DNA from: Micropterix aruncella
Taxonomy: Eukaryota > Arthropoda > Insecta > Lepidoptera > Micropterigidae
Reading direction: 5' to 3'
DNA: 64,000 nt
NCBI GenBank assembly: GCA_944548615.1
Contig: OX155957.1
Location: 9,213,597-9,277,596 of the forward strand
Shown here: one piece after another, positions 24,650-45,000 of the stretch
How the letters are laid out: each line of letters opens with the position of its first letter
Numbering within the stretch: position 1 is the stretch's first letter
Notes under the pieces: generated by a model
Told to the model about the DNA's origin: nothing
Database searches by the model: none
Seen by the model: the letters and a program-made list of their open reading frames with translations, nothing else
Position numbers and translations under genes: made by a program

Positions 24650-24905
24650 ATAAAGAATAGAATAGAATAAAATTCTCACAAATTATTACGATGTACCTGG
24701 GCTAAAGAATTCTTGCGTGAAATTACAAATTCAACGTCAACACAAATCTTTGAGGTCACAGCAAAAACCAACTGTGCATTATTTTAATTTTATCCTCTTA
24801 AACATTCTGCTAAATACAGTGGTGGACATGTGGAATAAACTACCATTTGAAGTATTAGTTCAACCTCTGCCAATCAATTTAAAAACAAGCTCAATTTGTA
24901 CCTAA
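24650..24905 (+). pseudogene. LINE C-terminal fragment
   Basis: WAKEFLREI then NTVVDMWNKLPFEVLVQPLP, the usual end of CR1/Jockey ORF2. Probably the other half of the LINE at 24020, split by the tandem expansion. Confidence 0.65.
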
Positions 24906-25109
24906 AAACTTGTTAATATTCTTTATGACTAGCTTTACAAGATCTGATCTGGTCGTATCAGCAAAGCTGCCTGCCCAGAATAGAGAATAATAGTAATATG
25001 AAATGTTAGAAAGGCTTTTGGGGCCAACATTTCGTAAGGTTTTAGATATTCTAACGACTTTCAAAAACCAAATAACCAAAAAATAAACGTATAAACCTCT
25101 CGAGAATTT

Positions 25110-25738
25110 CATATTTTTTCATTCCAACGAATTATTTTTTTAAAAAGTTCTGATTTTTGGCCAAATTTTGAAATCACCTTTAACTATGTCAATTTAACAA
25201 TTTTGATTTTTATTACGAATATTTTTTTTTGTTGACATATATTACTACTATCACTGATCATGAAGCCACTATTCATTAGATTGGCATTTTTTTCAGAATT
25301 TTAGAATGCATATTTTCTGTGTCTAAGAAGATTTAAGTAAAAATGCCAGAAACCTCATTGGTATCCAGAAACCGTCCCTTTAACTGTAATTACAGTAATT
25401 TGGAAGGGATGCTATGTGACAAATTGGTGTTGTGATTTGGACGATCGTTTAGACAGGCTGACTTTGAAAGGTGTGAGATATAAAAAAAATAAGCTTTCAC
25501 ATTCGTCATTATTTCATAAAAAACAAATAATGAAAATATCAACGTTTAGGAGAGAACCACATTGTAAATCTGTCAATACTAAACTTGAAATAATAATTCA
25601 GAAGCGGCTTTAGAACCATGTATACAATAGGAGTACCCCATGAAACTGTCTTTGTAACAGCTGACGTCGACAGAGATGGTTGCAAACTTTGGAAAAGCTG
25701 TGTTTAAGATTTCCTTATCTCTCTATTAAAAATATAAC
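25110..25738. other. PWWP2 3' flank
   Basis: Likely holds the PWWP2 3' UTR on the minus strand; a TTTATT near 25206 could be its poly(A) signal. A 65-codon + frame at 25416 matches nothing known. Confidence 0.35.
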
Positions 25739-33555
<7,817 letters not shown>

Positions 33556-33707
33556 GGCGGCTGACGGACAGAACAAGGCCCAAGCAGGCAACTTTCGAAA
33601 AACAAATATTCATGTCAGGGATCCAACCAACTCTTTTGTTTTCCCTAATATCGTACGTGGCGTGGTTGATTATGTTTTGTAGCAAAGGGACTATGTTTTG
33701 TCTTTAA

Positions 33708-33863
33708 AATGCTCCCAGGTTGAAGCGCTATTGTTGTTCGCAAATATTTTAATATATCGCGTGTCTAAGGGTTGCGGCGCGAAGTAATGCTCCCAGGTTG
33801 AAGCGCTATTGTTGTTCGCAAATATTTTAATATATCGCGTGTCTAAGGGTTGCGGCGCGAAGT
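33708..33863. repeat. 78-bp perfect tandem duplication upstream of PWWP2
   Basis: The block starting aatgctcccaggttgaag at 33708 is repeated at 33786, period 78, with no difference seen. It lies 150-310 bases upstream of the PWWP2 start codon, so it falls in the likely promoter or 5' UTR. Each unit contains aatattttaatatatcgcg. Confidence 0.9.
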
Positions 33864-35943
33864 AACATCTATATTCTAAAAATAGACCATCGTCCATTGC
33901 TAAGAGTATTTAACGTGCGTGTTTGTGTGATTACGTCACCGGACATGGGTAGAGTAGGATTGGGATCTCGAAATTCACTCCGCGCGACCAAAGAATCAGT
34001 CATAACTTTGAAACGGAAAGGGTTCGAATGATTTTTGGGTCGCCGTGTGGATATTGAGATATTCTACAAGTGAGCTAAATAGAGAAAAAATAAGTCACTG
34101 AGGGAAAGTTGTCCACGAAAGACGTTTCCGCGCAATCGCGCAAAAGAGATTCCAATAGTATAGCGATACTACAAGCCATTTTTCTTTCCCGGCTTAAGGT
34201 AAAGTTTTGTGAAAGCTCTATTTTTTTTCGAGATGAAGACGGAAGTATTCATTTTAACCCGGATACCGCGTCAAATTCAAAGCAACGGATACCGATCCGT
34301 AACGGTTTTCCATTGACTATCGGTCATTCTTAGACGCGACAAATTCATTCAAGATTTTCAAGATTCAAATTATACTTCGAGGGGTAGTTGAATAATTAAA
34401 AAACGATTGTGTCACCCCGAGACTTTCCTGGCTAGTAACTATAAACTGATTTCATCTGAATATTAATTTCATAAATAAAATCGATGGCTGCCCAACCCAA
34501 CATTTAACTGTTCCTTGAATTGTATTTTTCCTTAATTCGCATTTTATTTTATTTCAGCTGTTGATATCCATGTCTTGAAATACAATATACAAGGTATATG
34601 GAATATGCATTCGATAAATGATATTTCCAAAAAATAAAGCTAATAAAGACAATAATTGTATAAATGGGTATATAGTAGCTTTTTAGCAATGAAATCTACA
34701 TTATTGATCTTTTTAGGAACGGTTTTATATATGTCACAGCGTTTCGTGTATGTAAGTCTCAGATAACATTAGCGATATTTTTCTCCCTATCGTTGTCATT
34801 GCTAGAGAATTACAAACTTTTAATCTGTCTATTTGTGTTGGAAGCAGATTATTAATTTCCTCTTCCATAGATATCATTTCCTTGATTATATTGAATCTAG
34901 TCTCCTTCATAAACTAAAGAAAATTGGACGACAAAATAGGTAGAATTGAGTGTTTTATTTTTCCAGAAAATTTCATGCCCTCTAAGTAATTTTATAGGAA
35001 CTAACCTTGCCATAGCTATTCTTGATTTTTTTGCGTTAGTTTGACTGATTTGACGCTCCGCGAAAAACCCTTTTGCTCGTTAATTCAAGGTCATATTCCC
35101 ACCTTAGACATTTACAAATTTTTAAAGCCTATTCACCGTTATATCTAAAAGCGCCTGCAAATTTATTTGAGCCTCTGTCGGAAATTTTGCGTCATATTTT
35201 TTGTGGATAACAATTTTATATGGCCTTTTGTAAGATGTAATTAGAAGGATTTAACTGTACATTCCCTTCTTTAGCAATTGCTTTCGTGTTAATATACTGC
35301 CATTTTGTTAATTTTATAGATAGTGTGCTTTAAAAAAATGTGTTCTAGTATTATATAATCCACAGAATGTTTATAATTGATGTGGATTGATTGTATTGTA
35401 GGTACGATAATGCATTTTATGAATACGATAATTTAAAAAAAATAGGGTCCATCGCTAGTGTTGTCAAATCGGTGCGCGATTGGTCGGCTCTCGTTTCGAT
35501 TATCAATAATAATTTGAATTTATTTTCTCCGGGAAACTCAACTGATTACATCTTTCGTCAATTAAAAACTTGAAAATATTATAGTAGCATTGAAAGTTAT
35601 GGCAACAAAATATTGAACAATGTGTGCGTAATAATTTTTGAGACAGCAAAAAGTGAACCTATTGGAAAAACAGGAATTTTCCATTATTTACAGACGATAA
35701 AAGCGTAAATAACCGGATCTGTCTTGCAGTGTACGGACGTTTAAATTAATTTTTATTTGCATAATTTAGCTGTTTTGTATTTTTATTGTGTTTTTTGTTC
35801 ATTTAAAACATTTTTAACCTTGATTGTTAGATTACAAGTTCGCTGAGAGTCAGAAGTATTTACTTTGGGATTGCATGGGGTTAGCGAAATAACATTGTTA
35901 TGTAATCTGTTCCCAGGTGCATTGTGTGCAAGATACTGAAAAA
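33864..35943. other. spacer between PWWP2 and SFXN2 (divergent promoters)
   Basis: About 2.1 kb without a recognisable gene. It should contain promoter sequence for both divergent genes. A tttcccag acceptor-like site at 35916 just before the SFXN2 start suggests an upstream non-coding SFXN2 exon in this spacer. A 60-codon open frame at 35391-35573 matches nothing I know. Confidence 0.5.
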
Positions 35944-36095
35944 ATGTCTGACAGAATAGATATAACTAAGCCACTATGGGATCAGAGCACATTCATTGGA
36001 AGATGGAAACATTTTGCTTTTATGTCGAATCCGCTGTGCGGATTGGCAAACGACAAGGAATTGTATGCTGCGAAGGAGCTCTACTTTCAATATAG
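35944..36095 (+). CDS. SFXN2: SFXN2 exon 1
   Basis: Starts [20 protein letters not shown]; donor at 36096 (GTATTG). Ends with AG of an Arg codon. Confidence 0.88.
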
Positions 36096-39000
36096 GTATT
36101 GTGATAATTGTGTTTGTTAATTATTTGCTGGCTTCGCGAATGTGCGAGTTAAAAGGTGTGATATCTCACCTGCTCTCCGGTAGCTATTGATGTAACAAAA
36201 TATAACAAAGATTTAAACACACACTCATATGTCACCCCACCAACTAAGTTTATTTTCTATTCTAAGGACTTATTCTAGGGTGAAAATATGCAACGGATTG
36301 ATAAAAGCAAAGTTAAATATATGACGTAAACATTAATAATGTAAGAAAAAAATTAAATAGTGGCATAATTAGGTACAGATTACGATTAGCCTAAAACAGA
36401 TGATACAAATGTTGACACACAAAATTTTAACAAAAAAAAACCGAGCAATTTTTTTTATAAGTGCAGCAGCCATGTCACGGTGATGCTTAGAATGGGCTAT
36501 CATAATTAAATGCGTAATATAAAACTTTGTGTTTGTGCTGTTGACCGTTGAGGAGTTTCCTTGTTGCAAGCCAACCCTGGGTGCCACAGTCCTGTCTTGG
36601 TGAAACTGTCTTGGAGAACAGGCTGTCGCAATTGAATGCATTTACAATTTACTGGAATATAATAACCGATAAAAGATGATATAACTTCTGAAATTTTCTT
36701 TACTTTGCGAGTGCAGAGCTCTGACTCAGCATCCTGCATTCGAAGAGGGGTCATGAAATTCTCCAAAATGTATACAAATTGCTTAAAAAAAACATTATTC
36801 TTCTGAACCCTGCATTAATCATACCCTTAAAAGTAACTTGAGTGGTCGCGCATGGACTTACAGTCCACAGTCTCACAGTTTTATATTTTGACCTTTTTTG
36901 TGTTCAATTAAACATATCGACGCTTGAAAGGCAAAACTGACTAAGCGACATTGAGTAAACTTTACAGGAAAGTGATTTAAACCTTAAATATTTAGGTGAC
37001 TTATTTTAATATCTTGGAGAGCTATAAAAATAATATTTTTATGTCTAATTATAATCATTTCAATCCAACAATTAGGTGAATTTAAAATCACAATCTTAAA
37101 ATATTTTAACTTTAAATCACTTTTCTTAACCCCTCCTCTCGCGAAGTAAAAATTCAGCTATCACTTTTGCGCGCGACATTTTCGCGCGTAAAATCGACGC
37201 GAGTCGACGACCTTGATACAAACGACCATAACTTGTAAACCACTCTATGGATCATAAAAAAAATTACTGTAAAATGATCGCATTGAAATTTGACGTATAA
37301 AAAATTATAACCTGGAAATTGGGGGAGTCGGCCGTTGGTCCCGCAAGGGATGTTAGGGAGTTACCGGGTTAATGCCTGCTTAGTCAGTTTAGAGGATTTA
37401 CTTAGCTAAAATTTCTTCTTTTGGACAATTTATTGTCAAACATACAAACCAAAATTATAAATAGGATAGAAAACGAATTTACCGCGTGAAATTTGTAGGA
37501 CCCGACGTTTCGGTGACGTTGCAGCCGCCGTTGTCTAGGGTAGACTGTCTACCCTAGACAACGGCGGCTGCAACGTCACTGAAACGTCGGGTCCTACAAA
37601 TTTCACGCGGTAAATTCGTTTTCTATCCTATTTATAATGTCAAACAACCGCGATAGTCTTCGATTTTATAATACAAACCAAAATATCATAATCTCAAAAA
37701 GTCGCTTTTATTCTCAAAATAAATTTATTATTTGTTGTCCTTTATTATTATTATTATTTTTATCATTACAATATATTTAACAAGCAGGCAGTTTAAGCTG
37801 ATGAGCCTAAGTCTGTGCTTGCATTACAGTTTTTGTGGAACAGTAGTAGTAGTAATAAAACTAGTGGGGGGCTTGTGTCCAGACCTCTATGTCACCTGGA
37901 TCTATAAATCTTTTGTAACTACCCACTTTGAGGTTGGGTCAGTGGTCTGCTAGAAGCCCGGTCTTGTTTGTCAGTACATAAAGATCACTGACCTTCAGGT
38001 TGGGCAGGTTGCTGGGTTCGAGAAAGGCTCGTCCCAGTAAACTGTCTTTTTGCGGCGAGGCCTGGGCAGCGACCAGCGATATGTATGCTGTCTTCAGGTT
38101 CCTCGCCACATATTCGGCAGTCCTTGCTCTCAAACAAACCAAGGTTGAACAGATGTGCTCTAAGGGTTGTGTGTCCGGTAAGATCCTTGATGGTGGTTCT
38201 AAGTTTCTTCTTGCTCGTGTCAAGTAGGGCCTTGGTTTTCTTAGGAAGTGGTTGCTCCATCATGGCCTTTGCCTGGCGACATCCTTGGCTCTGTTTCCAG
38301 GATGCTCGGTGTTCCTACTCCAAGCAGTCCCTGATAATTTTCTCATCTAGGCGAAGAAGACCCCAACAACTGGCTCCGCCGGGCATTCTAGTGTGTCCAG
38401 TTTTGCCAGTCTGTCGGCCTCTTTGTTGCAGGGTATGCCTTGATGGCTCGGTGTCCATATTAAGATGATTTTGTTAGCTTTTCATAATTCTTTGAACTCT
38501 TTCATACAGTCCCAGACATCAGAAGATTCTATGGTGGCTTTAGACAGAGCGTCCAATGCTGCTCTGTTGTCAGAACAGATAAGGATTTTTCTATTTTTTA
38601 CCTCAAGTCGAGTTTTATGCATTCCAATATAGCAAATACCTTGGCTTGGAAAACCGTGGCATATTGTCTAAAGAGATGTTGATTCTGTGGTTGGTTTTGA
38701 GTCCGTAGACGCCTGCCCCAAATGTCCATTTGTTCCTGATCCGTCGGTGAACCAGGCGTCTGTAATGTGGCTTTGGAGCCAATGCTGTAATGTGGCTTTG
38801 GTTTCTTGTTTAGAAAAGTTTTTATTGAATCAAAAAAAAAATGTGAAAAAATGTCATTAAACTACCCAAAAAAAAAATATGTATATTTGATGCATTATTT
38901 AACAATAGACCTAGGTATATAGAAATCGATCTCATAATACATGTATTTTTCTGCTCTGGTACAGTTATGTACTTGTGTAGTCACTTGTCAAACACGAGGC

Positions 39001-42000
39001 ACCATATCCATATTCCCACATTGATCATTAAATTATTTCTTCCGGCAACACCTAATATTTTAAACATATTTAGAGATGGCAAGGAGCCAGCGGGAACGAC
39101 GAAAGATCAAGCGATACGCGCAAAGCAGCTGTATGAATCTGCCTTCCATCCAGACAGCGGCGATCTACAGAATGTCTTCGGCAGGATGTCATTCCAGGTG
39201 CCGGGCGGTATGCTGATCACGGGCGCTATGCTGCAGTTTTACAGGTAGGTAACTGGTTTTTTGGATACACAGTTTACATGCGTTTCATCGACTACGAGAA
39301 AGCTTTCGGTAGTCAGATCTCAACAAGACAGTCGAAATTCTGCAACAAGTGGGAATAGATGATAAAGAAGGCAATAGGCAACAAAACAGCACATTAAGGT
39401 TGGCCAGAATATTTCTGAAGGGTTCGAGATCAGCGCGGTCAGACTGGGTTGCATAATATCACCTCTGCCTATCAATCTTTACTCTTGAGTTCATCTTTAA
39501 GGAACCACTACATAAATCCGAAAGCGGGGTTATAGTAAACGGCATAAACAATGTAAGATATGCAGATGATACTGTACTAATTGCTAACTGTATGGAGGAT
39601 CCTTATTAACCCCTAGCCCTTGGAGTAAATGGGTATTTTCATGGATGCATCTGTCTCTTTTGCAGGATTTTCGGCGACATCGACTTAAAGTACTATAACT
39701 ACGAAACTACTATACCAATCATAAAAAAAAACAACTGCACAATGATTGCATTGAAATTTCGAATATAGAATATTGAAATATCATTTTGTAAAACAATTAG
39801 ATAATTATGAATAAATATGAGAACGTCAAAGAAGTGAAAAAAACGCGCGACCAGATTGGTCGACTCGTACTCAACGGATAATTGTTTCGCGACCAGATTT
39901 GGTTGACTCATACTCAACGGGCTAGAGCCCCAATTGGCCGATATCGGCCACAACACAATTCAGCATGACGGACCCGTTTTAATTTTATTTTAATTTAATT
40001 TGTTTTATTTTATTATGTTTTATTATGTTAATATGTTTTATTTTAACTATGGGTATAGTGGTTTGGCAGTAATTAATGTTTTGGTGAGACAATGTCATAA
40101 TTAATTTTTTTTACTGATTTTTACTAAAATTTTTTGGAACATCAACTTGTCAATCGGCTGAGGGGTCGAGGCCTGATGGGTTACCAATGTTACATGAATA
40201 TGGGTTAAAGTTGAACACCACTTAGTCAAGTAATAATAATAATAATAAAACGCTTTTTTTGATTACAGGGATTAATCCCTAAACTTGTGAAGTAAAAACT
40301 CGGCCGTACCTTTTGCATCCCGGAAGGGACGATACACATTCTAGGGGTTTAACCAAAAAAGTTAGCTTATTGCCTAAAAGCAATATCTTGCAGCTAACCT
40401 TAACCTAATGGAACAACATGTTATAAGGTAAAAATAATATAATTACATTTAACTAATAAAATAAAATGAAAAACACTAATAAATTTAATTTAAAAAGGCA
40501 AGTTCTACATTTAAATCAAGCAGAAAAAAAAGTAAATTTAAGAAAAAATAACAATAAACCTATAATGACGCAGGGGATGCAAGGGAGAGGAAAAAGGGGA
40601 AGGTTCAAGTTCTTTGAGCCTGCATTTGAAGCAATACAAATTCGGTACTATCCTTCTACATGCGGGCAAAGCATTCCAGACAGGCTCCACGTGCGGAGAA
40701 GGAGTGCGAAAAGAAATCACTACTGTGACTAGGGATCGAGAGCAGTAAATTGTCTTAATATGAGGTAAACTTGAGAAAATAGAGGTAAACTATTTATAAG
40801 ATAGCTCGGCACCTACTTATAAGTTACATACAGGAGCTCTGAGCGGCCAAGTACTCAAAATACTCAAAAACACAACTACAGTTAAGGCTGATTTACATTG
40901 AGTCAGTTACTGACTCAGCTATCGTGTAAATTGATTTTATGTCAGTACAGCGCTGTCGCATCAGTGCCGACTAAATAATGATATTTATCTAGTCTGATAT
41001 TAAACAGTTCTTTATCTATTTTATAGACACTGTTTATGATTGAGTTTAATTAAATCAAAGTTCAAAATCAATATTTATATTACTAGATGATGTTTTCTTG
41101 TGTTATCTAATGATAACCTTGTAGTCTGTTAAACTTAATTAATCATTTTAATTGTGCATGTTATGAACTAATGAATAATTATTGCAATTTCAATATTGCT
41201 TACTTTTTGAAGATTGACTAGAACTTACCAAACCCTTCATAAAATTCATGCAGGAAAGCTAGACAAGAAATTTACTTTACTCTCGATCTCGGAAAAGAGT
41301 CATTATTCTCTGTTCCATGTCTTTAAAGATCTCGGTCCTTTAGGGAAATTATCAACTCCTTCCTAGAAAAAAATATTTAATTCTGTGATTTCCACATCTT
41401 AAATCTGTGGTAAGCTGAATGCTCATATGTGGCAAGACAACGCTCACCCCCCAGAAAAATTGGCCCGACCCCGGTTCTTGAATTCCATGGCAGCTCCGTT
41501 TGTATTTATTTATTTAAATTATATAATTTTATCCGCAGAACGAATACAGCTGTGGTCTTCTGGCAGTGGGTGAATCAGTCCTTCAACGCTCTTGTCAACT
41601 ACACAAATCGCAATGCAAAGTCTCCTCTGACGACCACACAAATGGGAGTAGCATACGTATCCGCCACAACCGCTGCCCTCACTACCGCGCTCGGATTCAA
41701 ATTCATTGTTCAGAAGCGGGCGACGAATCCAATACTCGCTGTAAGTTTTTATTCCACTAGTTTTAGTGTTCTAGAAATACGTTACCAAGTACATATATGT
41801 ATGTTAGAAGTAAGTTTCGTGGAGATTGTGAAATATTTACGGTTTCTTCATAAAATACAAACAGCCGATGGTCTCCCCGTGAATTTTACTTACGAAATAT
41901 CAATGTCAATAGTCGTGCTATTAAACCTAACCACTGTCCTCTTGTAGAGCTTACATGTGCTATGGCAAATTTTAATTTGATTGAATCAACATTATTAATT

Positions 42001-45000
42001 TCTCTAATAAAAGGCAAAATCGGGCTGTGTGGAAAAGCCTTCCTGTAGTATTTGCAGAATCGAAAGCGCTAAAACATTTCGTATTATATTTCTTTGATTT
42101 GTCGTATTATATTTCTTTGTGGTGTCTAGAGCAATCTTCGAGATAGCTGCGGAAGGCTGATCTTAGCGGATTGAATGACATTTTTTAATTCTTTTTCGCA
42201 GCGATTTGTGCCATTCGTAGCAGTTGCTGCTGCCAACTGTGTGAATATACCATTGATGAGGCAAACTGAATTGATTAAAGGTAATTTCCAACTATTTTTA
42301 TTCCAAATGTGCGGAGGACTCTGTTCCTTAACCCTTGGAGTAAATGGGTATTTTCATGGATGCATCTGTCTCTTTTGCAGGATTTTCGGCGACATCGACC
42401 TTAAAGTACTATAACTACGAAACTACTACACCAATCATAAAAAGAACAACTCCACAATGATTGCATTGAAATTTCGAATATAGAATATTGAAATATCATT
42501 TTGTAAAACAATTAGATAATTATGAATAAATATGAGAACGTCAAAGAAGTGAAAAAAACGCGGAACCAGATCTGGTCGTATCATACTCAACGGATAATTG
42601 TTTCAGAACCAGATTTGGTCGTATCATACTCAAGGGGTTAATGTCCAGTGACTCCAATAACTTCGTCCAGCAAGATATATGGCACAATGTAGATTACTTA
42701 TTCTGGACACAAACAAAAATTGCAGGTCCGAAATCGCCTTTGGGCTAGCTCTAAAACTGCCCTCTTAGCTCTATGCCAACTCCAGAATAACCAAAACTTT
42801 GATTCTGTCAAATTCTAAGGATCCATCAATATTGAACTATGTGGTGAGTGGCTGTAGTGAAGCAAATGATTTACAAGACCGCGTAGAAAATCACGAAAAG
42901 TTTCTTGCTGGAACCAGGTAAAATGGTGCTGGCCTGGGGTATGACAGTACAATCATAAGCGATGTGGACTTGAAGAAGTAACTTTTCCGAGGAGATTGTG
43001 ACACCAACATTATAGCCCATGCTGCTGGCCTTCAATCTCAGAATGACTGGCCAACAGTTGGGAACTTTTGCATTCCTCCTTCAATGCATTGGAAGAGCAT
43101 GTGTATATGCAGAGATGCTGAAACTTTATTTCAATGCCTTTCAGCATACACTTCCCGAAATCAGTAACCTCGCTCGCTGGCACTATTCAGAGGATAATTC
43201 AAGTACCCTAGCACAGCTAGACATATTCCAGCTGGCTGCAAGGCAGCCTTGGATTAAAACTAGCACACCTTCTGTCGAGACAAAGTTCTTGCTGTTATTC
43301 GCGAGATAATTAGCCTCTCAGTAGCTCTTGCCAACAAGAGTCTGACAGTACCCTCCAAACCCTTAATGCAGTTTATGCGGGATGCCTCTAAAGGCAACAA
43401 ACATTCCACTCCAAAACCTTTCTCAATAATCGAGAAAGCTTCAGACTGGATTTTGGATATCGATTTGGTCTCTAAGCGGTATCATTTCACTGAAAGGCTC
43501 GGATGCACAGCCCTCCATCCATCTTTAAGCTACATTGGAAGATGACCCTTATTGTAGAATTAACTGTTTTATGGGAATAAAATGTCCCCAAAGACTACGA
43601 GTACAAACTAAATAAATATCACGATCTTACAAAGCTGTCACCTGGAACGGCTTCACTGTTCACCATCCCATGGTGAAAGTTAACACTTGTGTCTTGCTAG
43701 TTAAATCTGTTACACGTCTCTTTAAAGATCTTGGTGTCTCTAGGAAAATAATCGGCTCCTTCCTAGAAAAAAATCTAAAATTGCAATTTCCGCATCTTAA
43801 ATTTTAGTGGCTTTGAAGGGAGAGTGAACGGGGAAGTAAAGGTAACGCTCATATGTGGTCGTGAGTCCGGAGTCCACGGCTCACCTCCTAATTAGTCTAT
43901 ACTAATATTATGAAGAGGTAAAGCTTGTGACGTTGTATGAAGTAATCTCTTGATCTACTGAACCGATTTTGAAAATTCTTTTACGAATAGAAAACTGAGT
44001 GTCATAGGCTATATATTAATCCGAAAAATGAAAAGACTTTGTCGTGGTAATCGGATTTGCAAATAACTCAGAGAATAAGCGGTCGAACGAAAACGTTTTT
44101 AACTAACGCTGCCTTAACGATGAGAGATATATGATTAAGTTCTAGTAAAAAGTTGTAGAGCTTGATAATGCCTACAAAAAAGTCAGCGACAGCATATGTC
44201 TTAACTTTTATATTTAAGTCACAAAAAGTAGTATTTTATATTAAGAAAATAATTTAAATCGTTAGGTCATGTTTATTGGTCATATTATCAACAATTATGA
44301 ATTCTTATCAAAATAAGTAAATTTATCGTCTCAAGTGTTTAAAACAAAATACTTTTCCCTTTTACTGCATATAATTTCCCTTTTACTGCATAAATAGTTA
44401 AAGAGATAATAAGCTCACAAATAAGACACTCACAAGAAGACACTCACAAATAACGGTATTATAGTCAAATTGGCATGCAAATACATACATACATATGCAG
44501 TAAAAATATTACCCTTCTTTCGGCAGTCAGGAAATAAATCATATCACTCACTACTAACCGAACCACACTCATAATTTCATCACAGGTAAAAAGTTTTACC
44601 GCCCAACGAAGTGGGCACGGGACAGCTAGTGTAATAATAATGTAATGATGAGCCCGACCTCTGTCGGTGAATTCCATGGCAGCTCCGTTTGTATATATTA
44701 TTTATACAAAAGGTATTAAACAATAAAGATGAAAGAAAGACAAAAAATGGTTTCCCAGTTTACTAGGCACAACTGGTGAGAGCAAAGACTAATGTTTATT
44801 ATTATTTTATCCTTAGGTGTTGATGTGGAAGACGACAATGGCAATATAATTGGGAAATCAAAAGCTGCTCCCGCAATGGGAATCTCCCAAGTAGTATTGT
44901 CAAGGTATGATTTTTTTCTTTCATTTTACTCACCCAGCTGATTATTTAAAGATTGTAATTAATTTATAGTAATAATGTATACAATGGCTAAACTGAAAGT

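Larger units (their letters stand above)
36100..39073. other. SFXN2 intron 1
   Basis: Holds a TTAA-type MITE (37126-37372), a fold-back element (37456-37670) and a minus LINE (37780-38820). The first kilobase shows nothing I recognise. Confidence 0.5.

Noticed and set aside
35391..35573. 60-codon frame upstream of SFXN2 with an AG acceptor-like site
   Set aside because: Matches no family I know and does not join SFXN2 in frame as a needed part; kept only as a possible unknown exon.
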